From the NCBI GenBank assembly GCA_035513275.1, contig DATKCJ010000069.1:1-11048 (forward strand): a stretch of DNA of 11,048 nucleotides, given 5' to 3'. Position 1 is the stretch's first letter. Each line of letters begins with the position of its first letter. Both the position numbers and the translations under genes were made by a program. Positions 6,687 through 11,048 of this stretch are shown here, in pieces. Below the pieces are notes generated by a model that searched no databases, was not told the DNA's origin, and saw nothing but the letters and a program-made list of their open reading frames with translations. This DNA comes from DATKCJ01 sp035513275. GTDB taxonomy: Bacteria; Verrucomicrobiota; Verrucomicrobiia; Opitutales; Opitutaceae.

Positions 6687-7928
6687 ATGGGCTTCTTCGA
6701 CAAATTCCTTGGAAAGGGACAGCCCGACAAGGACGCGCTCAACCATTCCGGCGAACTTCCGCGTGCGGAGCTGGCCGCCGCGGCCGAGCATCTCGCCGCG
6801 GGGCGCAAGACCGAGGCCATCGCGATCCACGAGTCGCTCATCGCCGCGCAACCTGAGTCCGGCGAATTGCTGACCGCCATCAGCGCCGACCTCGGCCGCA
6901 ACGGATGCCTTGAGGAAATGCTCGCGCTCCTTACTCACGTTTACGACGCGGGCATCCACGGGGCCGGGGCCGGTCTCAATCTCATCCAGGCATGCCTGCA
7001 CCGCGCCGACGCAGAGGGCGCGCAGATGTGGATCGACGTCATTGCCGCGCTCAACCGTCCGGAACTCGCAAACCGACTCGCAGGTTTCGCGCACGCCGCC
7101 GCGGAGTTGCGAAATGCCGCGAGCGTCGAGACACCGCCGCCGGCGGTGCCGCGACCGGACGACGCCTCTGTCAACCTTGCATCGATCAGCCGGCCCCTTT
7201 GGAGCTACGCCGTGCCTGAGGGCGAATCGCTCCTGCCCGCGAAACAAGGTCGGCTGCGCAGTATCGCTGTAATGACGTTCGCCGCGGCGGGTCCCGATCG
7301 CGCAGCGCTTGATCCGGATCATCGGGCGAATCTCTGGGCGCGCGCATTTCCATTCGCAATTGCTGAAGCGCTCGCATTCGCACCGACGTGGCAATCGAAG
7401 GCGATGATCGGAATCCTCGACGGCAACAAACTGTTCACGCCGCCGCGCTCATTTGGACTCGAGCAAGTGCGCGGGCTGTTCCGGAGCGGCAAGGATGCCT
7501 CCGACTTCGCGATCGCGGGCACGTTGATCGTCGCCACCGATCGAATCGAAGTGCTCGCGGAGGTCTTCGACGTGCAACGCGACCGCTCGATGAAGGTGCT
7601 CGCCGAGTCGTGCGCGCTGGAGAGTGTCGACACGGCGTTCGCGTCGGTCTTCGAGAAACTCCGTCAGTACCTCGAGGCCGCCACTTCGCTGGCGGGGCCA
7701 CTCACCTATTCCGCTCCCGCTGCGATGACGGAGCGGTTCGTCGCGCTCGACCACGCGCTGGCGTTCTTCCTTGTGGACAAGGCGGTCGTCCCGGCGGATT
7801 TCCTAGGCGATGCCGAATCGCGTGCCGCCGCACTCGACGCGCACGCCGCTGCATCGCCAGACGATCCAATCGCACCCCTGTTCGCGCAGGGCGCGCGCGC
7901 GATCCTCGCGAAGTTGCGAGCGGGCTGA
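6687..7928 (+). CDS. Cytoplasmic protein with N-terminal helical (TPR-like) repeats and TolB-like core (413 aa)
   Basis: No signal peptide or membrane helix is present. Residues 25-145 form paired amphipathic helices with TPR-like spacing (AAAEHLAAGRKTEAIAIHES, LLTAISADLGRNGCLEEML, LNLIQACLHRADAEGAQMWI). A Pro-rich linker (149-158) follows. Residues 191-200 (RSIAVMTFAA), the later IAGTLIVATDRIEVLAEVFDV (277-296) and a helix ending near 330 follow the order of the TolB-like domain found beside sensor and adenylate-cyclase proteins: 'SIAVLPF', a lipid- or substrate-side helix, then 'G.v....d.v.v.a.l.D'. The C-terminal 80 residues are Ala-rich helices. The TolB-like assignment rests on motif order only. 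A role as a scaffold or signalling partner is an inference. The gene stands alone, with divergent genes upstream and a repeat-rich stretch downstream. The ATG at 6687 is the first in frame. Confidence 0.82.
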   Translation: MGFFDKFLGKGQPDKDALNHSGELPRAELAAAAEHLAAGRKTEAIAIHESLIAAQPESGELLTAISADLGRNGCLEEMLALLTHVYDAGIHGAGAGLNLIQACLHRADAEGAQMWIDVIAALNRPELANRLAGFAHAAAELRNAASVETPPPAVPRPDDASVNLASISRPLWSYAVPEGESLLPAKQGRLRSIAVMTFAAAGPDRAALDPDHRANLWARAFPFAIAEALAFAPTWQSKAMIGILDGNKLFTPPRSFGLEQVRGLFRSGKDASDFAIAGTLIVATDRIEVLAEVFDVQRDRSMKVLAESCALESVDTAFASVFEKLRQYLEAATSLAGPLTYSAPAAMTERFVALDHALAFFLVDKAVVPADFLGDAESRAAALDAHAAASPDDPIAPLFAQGARAILAKLRAG

Positions 7929-8021
7929 GGCGGACGATGCGAGCGCCCTCGGGGCTCACCGGGTTCCGGACTCGAGGTTCGAGTGCATAGGGCGACGCGA
8001 CAACGATCGTCCGAGTCCGCC
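7929..8021 (+). other. Foldable segment directly after the TolB-like gene stop
   Basis: GGCGGAC immediately after the stop codon (7929-7935) pairs perfectly with GTCCGCC at 8015-8021. The overlapping CGGACGAT (7931-7938) pairs equally well with ATCGTCCG at 8006-8013. Inside are two hairpins: GAGC...GCTC at 7941-7957, extended by CC/GG past a bulge, and ACTCGA-ggt-TCGAGT at 7970-7984. This could be a 3' processing or termination structure or a small structured RNA. There is no T tract, and no homology was available. Confidence 0.4.
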
Positions 8022-8045
8022 AAGGGCTGTAGGAACGACCTCAGA

Positions 8046-8067
8046 CTTCAAATTTCAGATTTCAAAG
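8046..8067. repeat. AT-rich short repeat, copy 1
   Basis: The stretch contains CAAATTTCA (8049-8057), which recurs exactly inside the S23 gene at 8510-8518. It continues with CAGATTTCAA, one base different from GAGATTTCAA at 8524-8533. It abuts the hairpin at 8065-8079. Confidence 0.75.
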
Positions 8068-8079
8068 GCCGCAGGCCTT
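8065..8079 (+). other. Perfect 6-bp hairpin next to the AT-rich repeat
   Basis: AAGGCC, a three-base loop (gca) and GGCCTT form a perfect stem-loop. No run of T follows (ctgctatc), so intrinsic termination is doubtful. It may be part of the repeat element or a weak terminator for the upstream gene. Confidence 0.4.
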
Positions 8080-8101
8080 CTGCTATCTCCGGCCCACTCC
8101 C

Positions 8102-8146
8102 ACAATCCGGAATCCTACAATCCGGAATCCTACAATCCGGAATATT
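8102..8146. repeat. Triple 15-bp tandem repeat (unit acaatccggaatcct)
   Basis: Two perfect copies (8102-8116 and 8117-8131) are followed by a third that differs only in its last three bases (8132-8146, ending aatatt). There are no spacers, so it is not a CRISPR array. The reverse complement of the unit, aggattccggattgt, resembles the GGATTG-type repeats on the other side of the S23 gene (8762-8793). Confidence 0.92.
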
Positions 8147-8193
8147 GCAGTCCCGTGATCCCACTGCGCCGGGGACTTTTGTGTCTGTGTCCT

Positions 8194-8224
8194 CTGAAAT
8201 TCAGGATCTGAAATCTCAAATTCC
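8194..8224. repeat. AT-rich short repeat, copy 2 (inverted), ending before the S23 start
   Basis: The reverse complement contains GAGATTTCA, which is also present at 8524-8532 inside the S23 gene, so this copy is inverted relative to the other two. The stretch ends eight bases before the ATG at 8233 and occupies the place where a ribosome binding site would be; none is visible. Confidence 0.7.
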
Positions 8225-8232
8225 ATTCGACC

Positions 8233-8763
8233 ATGCCTACCTACAACCGCTTCGAGGATCTTCCCGTCTGGCAATCCGCCGCCGAACTCTACGACCGCGT
8301 CGACGACTTCATCGATCGCGCGCCGCCGCGGATGCGCGCTTCTTTTCGCGACCAGCTCGAGCGCGCCACGCTCTCAGTCTCGAACAATATCGCGGAAGGT
8401 TTCGAGCGAGGCACAACGAACGAACTCCTCGCCTTCCTCTACATCGCTCGCGGCTCCGCCGGCGAAGTCCGCTCGATGCTGACGGTCGGCGCGCGCCGGC
8501 CTTATCTTTCAAATTTCAAATCTGAGATTTCAACTTTGAGAGCGCTCGCCGAATCCTGCTCGCGCCAGCTCCGTGGATGGGCCGACTCGCTGCAAAACTC
8601 CGACATCACGGGCCAGCGGCACTTGAACGAGAAGTCGCGCTCCGATTATCAGAAGCGCAAGTCGCGCGAGGCGGGCGCTGCGGAGTTCCGGGAGACGCTT
8701 GCGCAACACCTCCCGGCCGATCACCCGTTGCATCCGAAGAACCGGCCGGGCGGGACGAGGTGA
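8233..8763 (+). CDS. Four-helix-bundle protein, S23 (23S rRNA intervening-sequence) family (176 aa)
   Basis: The family signature is clear: FEDLPVWQSAAELYDRV (7-23), FRDQLERATLSVSNNIAEGFERG (38-60) and ELLAFLYIARGSAGEVRSML (64-83). Relatives are encoded inside intervening sequences of some 23S rRNAs, and Avd of diversity-generating retroelements has the same fold; as stand-alone genes their role is unknown. Basic surfaces suggest nucleic-acid binding. Residues 94-100 (NFKSEIS) are encoded by an AT-rich repeat (8507-8539) related to two copies upstream of the gene. The region after residue 110 is a charged extension ending in LPADHPLHP, a tail I have seen in other verrucomicrobial and planctomycete members, so I accept the full frame. 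The gene stands between inverted short repeats and has no co-directional partner close enough for an operon. The first ATG is used; MPTYNRFEDL fits the family start. Confidence 0.92.
   Translation: MPTYNRFEDLPVWQSAAELYDRVDDFIDRAPPRMRASFRDQLERATLSVSNNIAEGFERGTTNELLAFLYIARGSAGEVRSMLTVGARRPYLSNFKSEISTLRALAESCSRQLRGWADSLQNSDITGQRHLNEKSRSDYQKRKSREAGAAEFRETLAQHLPADHPLHPKNRPGGTR
8507..8539. repeat. AT-rich short repeat, copy 3, inside the S23 coding frame
   Basis: This GC-poor block in a GC-rich gene contains CAAATTTCA (shared with copy 1) and the palindrome AAATCT-g-AGATTT (8518-8530). It encodes the SNFKSEIST part of the protein without breaking the frame. Confidence 0.75.
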
Positions 8764-8793
8764 TTGCGGATTGGGGAGTGCGGATTGCGGAAT
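8762..8793. repeat. GGATTG-type repeats beginning at the S23 stop codon
   Basis: GATTGCGGATTG (8762-8773) and CGGATTGCGGAAT (8781-8793) are related direct copies. The reverse complement of the first, CAATCCGCAATC, matches CAATCCGGAATC at 8103-8114 in 11 of 12 positions, so the two sides of the S23 gene carry inverted repeats. Confidence 0.8.
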
Positions 8794-8794
8794 G

Positions 8795-8815
8795 GCTGCG
8801 GCGATCAGCCGCAGC
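8795..8815 (+). terminator. Perfect 8-bp hairpin after the S23 gene, possible terminator
   Basis: GCTGCGGC (8795-8802), loop gatca, then GCCGCAGC (8808-8815) make a strong stem-loop 31 bases after the S23 stop codon. No T tract follows, so it may stabilise the transcript end or belong to the repeat element instead of terminating transcription. Confidence 0.4.
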
Positions 8816-8855
8816 GATCGCGGCTTGGGGCGTTGAGTTGCATCCTGCACCGGAA

Positions 8856-8923
8856 CGCGGGCGTCAGGCGCTCGTCGCGCGGCGCGCCTGCCTGCGTATG
8901 CGCGCCCGCGCTGTTTCTTCTTC
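8856..8923 (+). terminator. Long GC-rich stem with T-rich tail upstream of the kinase-RapZ gene
   Basis: CGCGGGCG (8856-8863) pairs perfectly with CGCCCGCG (8903-8910). Inside, CAGGCG (8865-8870) pairs with CGCCTG (8885-8890). The pyrimidine-rich tract ctgtttcttcttc (8911-8923) follows, and the next gene begins 62 bases later. This fits either termination of upstream transcription or a leader structure controlling the cell-wall recycling pair. Confidence 0.4.
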
Positions 8924-8985
8924 GCCTCGCGGCAGGCGTCCGGGTATCAGAGATGCGTGGCATTTCGGCCTGACCCACTTTCCTG

Positions 8986-10413
8986 ATGCAACCCCGGCTC
9001 CAAGAACTTTTCGCCGAGCGATTCGGCGCGGCTCCCTCGGAAATCTCCGAGCTGCGCGCGCATGGCTCGGATCGCAAGCTCTGGCGTCTGCGCGCGGCCG
9101 ACGGCCGCACCGCGATCGGAGTCGAGAATCCCGACCACGGCGAGAACGCCGCGTTTACCGGATTCTCGGCGCATTTCCGACGCAGCGGCCTGCCGATGCC
9201 GGAGATCTATGCCGAGGATCGCTCAGCCGGGCTCTACCTCGAGGAGGATCTCGGAGACACCACGCTCTTCGACCTGCTCAATCGCGAGCGCGGCGACTCG
9301 GTTGATGTGCCCGAATCTGTCGCGCGAGTCTACGAGAAGACCGTGCGCCTGCTGCCGCGCATCCAGATCGAGGCCGGCCGCGGCATCGACTACGCGCTGT
9401 GCTACCCGCGCAACGCCTTCGACCGCCGGTCGATGATGTGGGACCTGAACTACTTCAAATACTACTTCCTGAAACTAGCCGGCGTGCCCGTGCACGAGCA
9501 GAGGCTCGAAAACGACTTCGACGCGCTCTGCGGCTTCCAGCTGCAGGCGGACCGCGAGCATTTTCTCTATCGCGATTTCCAGTCGCGCAACGTGATGGTG
9601 CGCGACGGCGAGCCGTGGTTCATCGACTATCAGGGCGGACGCAAGGGCGCGCTTCACTACGACCTCGCCTCGATCCTCCTCGATGCGAAGGCAAACCTGC
9701 CCTTCGAATTCCGCGACCGGCTGCGGCAGGTTTACCTGAAGGCCGCGGCCGAGATCGCGCCGATCGACGCGAAGAAATTCGACCGGCACTACCGCGGCTT
9801 CGCGCTCATTCGCATCCTGCAGGCGATGGGCGCTTACGGATTCCGCGGTTTCTACGAACGCAAGGCTCACTTCCTTCAGAGCGTGCCCTACGCGATCCGG
9901 AATCTCGAACATCTGCTCCAGCAGGGCGAGCTGCCCGTGCCGCTGCCGGCGCTGTGGGACGCGCTGCACAAGATCGTCCGCTCGACGCGCCTTCGCGAGA
10001 TCGCGCCCGTGCCGCTCATGCTCACCGTGCGCGTGACAAGTTTTTCCTACAAAGCCGGCTACCCGCCCGACGAGACAGGCCATGGCGGCGGCTTCGTGTT
10101 TGACTGCCGCTCGCTGCCAAACCCCGGTCGCGAGCCGCAGTTCGCGCGCCTCACCGGTCGTGATGCCGAATGCGCCGCGTGGCTCGCCGCAAATGCCGAA
10201 GTCGTGAGCTTCGTCGAGCAGACGCGCGCGCTCGTGTTGCCCGCGGTGGAAAACTATCGCGAGCGCAACTTCACCCACCTCTCGGTCGCGTTCGGCTGCA
10301 CAGGCGGCCAGCACCGGAGCGTGTGGTGCGCCGAGGGACTTGCTGAGAGTCTGCGCGCCGCTGGCGTGCGCGTCGACCTGCGCCACCGCGACATGCCGGA
10401 GTTCACATCATGA
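8986..10413 (+). CDS. AmgK-like amino-sugar kinase fused to a RapZ C-terminal domain (475 aa)
   Basis: Residues 1-335 are an aminoglycoside-phosphotransferase-fold kinase of the AmgK type, which phosphorylates recycled cell-wall sugars (MurNAc, GlcNAc) at C1. The catalytic loop is YRDFQSRNVM, with base D197 and metal ligand N202; the second metal aspartate is D214 in FIDYQGG, followed by the family's LHYDLASILLDAKA. Tyr replaces the usual His before RD, which I believe is normal for this subgroup. Residues 345-475 match the RapZ C-terminal domain: LTVRVTSFSYKAGYP, FVFDCRSLPNP, FGCTGGQHRSVWCAE and a final RHRDM. In E. coli that domain binds glucosamine-6-phosphate and the small RNA GlmZ; the RapZ N-terminal P-loop domain is absent here. 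The stop overlaps the next start (ATGA), so both genes are translated together. No ribosome site is clear at the ATG. Confidence 0.92.
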   Translation: MQPRLQELFAERFGAAPSEISELRAHGSDRKLWRLRAADGRTAIGVENPDHGENAAFTGFSAHFRRSGLPMPEIYAEDRSAGLYLEEDLGDTTLFDLLNRERGDSVDVPESVARVYEKTVRLLPRIQIEAGRGIDYALCYPRNAFDRRSMMWDLNYFKYYFLKLAGVPVHEQRLENDFDALCGFQLQADREHFLYRDFQSRNVMVRDGEPWFIDYQGGRKGALHYDLASILLDAKANLPFEFRDRLRQVYLKAAAEIAPIDAKKFDRHYRGFALIRILQAMGAYGFRGFYERKAHFLQSVPYAIRNLEHLLQQGELPVPLPALWDALHKIVRSTRLREIAPVPLMLTVRVTSFSYKAGYPPDETGHGGGFVFDCRSLPNPGREPQFARLTGRDAECAAWLAANAEVVSFVEQTRALVLPAVENYRERNFTHLSVAFGCTGGQHRSVWCAEGLAESLRAAGVRVDLRHRDMPEFTS

Positions 10414-11048
10414 AGGCGATGCTCTTCGCGGCGGGCCGCGGCACGCGGCTCAAACCTCTCACCGACACTCGGCCCAAGGCGCTCGTGGAGATCGACGGAG
10501 TGTCGCTGCTCGAGATCACGCTGCGTCGCCTCGCCGCGGCGGGCACGCGCGAAGTGATCGTGAACACGCACCACTTCGCCGACCAGGTGCACCAGTTCAT
10601 TGACTCGCGCGGCGCGGAGCACTTCGGACTCTGGCGGGTCGCGGTCTCCGAGGAGCGCGAGCTGCTCGACACGGGCGGCGGACTGAGGAAGGCCGCGTGG
10701 TTCTTCGAGGATACGACGCCGTTCCTCGCGCACAACGTCGACGTGCTCAGCGATGTGGATCTCGCGGCGTTCATGACCTCACACACCGAGTCGGGCGCGC
10801 TCGCCACACTCGCCGCGATGCCGCGCGAGACGGAGCGCCCGCTGCTGTACGACGAGAGGGGCCGGCTTGTCGGGCGCGGCACGCCCGAATCGCCGAAGCT
10901 TGTGCGCGCGATCGAGGGCGAGCCGGTGTCCCTCGGGTTTTGCGGCATCCATGCAATCTCGCCGGAGATTTTTTCGATGATCACGGAGCACGGCGCGTTT
11001 TCGATCATCGACGCCTACCTGCGGCTGGCGGCCCAAGGCGCGCGGATA
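10410..11048 (+). CDS. NDP-sugar-type nucleotidyltransferase, MurU-like, cut by the window edge (213 aa seen)
   Basis: The N-terminus MKAMLFAAGRGTRLKPLTD followed by RPKALVEIDG is the nucleotide-binding signature of sugar-1-phosphate nucleotidyltransferases. Other landmarks are VNTHHFADQV, LLDTGGGLRKA, the metal-binding region HNVDVLSDVD, GFCGIHAISPEIF and FSIIDAYLRLA, in the order seen in MurU and related GlmU/RmlA-type enzymes. MurU uses MurNAc-1-phosphate and UTP to make UDP-MurNAc, bypassing early de novo peptidoglycan precursor steps. Pairing with an AmgK-like kinase makes this the most likely role, although a GlcNAc-1-phosphate or mannose-1-phosphate substrate is possible. The ATG overlaps the previous stop by four bases. 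No stop is reached; by family length perhaps 20-40 residues are missing. Confidence 0.9.
   Translation, partial: MKAMLFAAGRGTRLKPLTDTRPKALVEIDGVSLLEITLRRLAAAGTREVIVNTHHFADQVHQFIDSRGAEHFGLWRVAVSEERELLDTGGGLRKAAWFFEDTTPFLAHNVDVLSDVDLAAFMTSHTESGALATLAAMPRETERPLLYDERGRLVGRGTPESPKLVRAIEGEPVSLGFCGIHAISPEIFSMITEHGAFSIIDAYLRLAAQGARI

Larger units (their letters stand above)
7929..8232. other. Gene-free stretch with folded and repeated elements
   Basis: No frame here looks coding. From left to right it holds the foldable segment (to 8021), an AT-rich repeat (8046-8067), an overlapping perfect hairpin AAGGCC-gca-GGCCTT (8065-8079), a triple 15-bp tandem repeat (8102-8146) and a second AT-rich repeat (8194-8224) that ends just before the S23 gene. 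The AT-rich islands contrast sharply with the GC-rich surroundings. Confidence 0.8.

Noticed and set aside
8102..8146. Possible CRISPR array
   Set aside because: The 15-bp units are directly adjacent with no spacers, and no cas gene is present.
8233..8763. Avd of a diversity-generating retroelement
   Set aside because: The fold is shared, but no reverse transcriptase or template/variable repeat pair is in the window. The sequence fits the S23 group, and the RCC1 protein lacks the C-terminal lectin-type variable region.
8764..8973. Plus-strand frames of 69 and 242 residues around the S23-kinase spacer
   Set aside because: They are Arg-rich or Cys-rich readings across repeats and hairpins. 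The longer one is an out-of-frame shadow of the S23 gene, the spacer and the kinase gene.

Overview
The window is GC-rich bacterial DNA with densely packed genes, most likely from a Verrucomicrobiota member close to Opitutaceae. This is an inference. It rests on the C-terminal domain pair of the giant secreted protein (VNLSTRAR...VLIRGVGP...ENDDWDA), which I know mainly from that group, on a stand-alone S23-type four-helix-bundle gene with AT-rich repeats around it, and on a sugar kinase fused to a RapZ C-terminal domain. No rRNA, tRNA, CRISPR array, transposase or complete integrase gene is visible.

Layout. Positions 1-130 hold no gene that I can support. A small protein resembling the N-terminal DNA-binding part of a tyrosine recombinase (131-379, +) converges on a 4-kb minus-strand gene (389-4420). 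That gene encodes a secreted protein built from two seven-unit RCC1 propellers, each spliced into an Ig-like domain, plus two complete Ig-like domains and two C-terminal domains. A divergent 207-bp spacer separates it from a UV-damage endonuclease gene, uvsE (4628-5557, +). The uvsE stop codon overlaps that of a convergent minus-strand pair: a four-helix membrane protein (6155-6592) and, overlapping it by 11 bp, a short cation-diffusion-facilitator-like transporter (5554-6165). A second divergent spacer (6593-6686) leads to a cytoplasmic protein with helical repeats and a TolB-like core (6687-7928, +).

The stretch 7929-8985 differs in texture. It contains a foldable segment straight after the stop codon of the preceding gene, AT-rich direct and inverted short repeats, a triple 15-bp tandem repeat, and an S23-family gene (8233-8763). 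The S23 gene carries one AT-rich repeat in frame and is followed by GGATTG-type repeats that are inverted copies of the tandem unit, then by GC-rich hairpins. It looks like a repeat-bounded cassette.

The last 2 kb is a translationally coupled pair. A kinase-RapZ fusion (8986-10413) overlaps by four bases an NDP-sugar-type nucleotidyltransferase (10410 to the window edge, cut). The pair resembles the AmgK-MurU route, in which cell-wall amino sugars are phosphorylated at C1 and then converted to UDP-sugars. The RapZ domain suggests built-in sensing of glucosamine-6-phosphate. These two genes are the clearest functional system in the window. The most distinctive architectures are the nested propeller protein and the repeat-flanked S23 gene.
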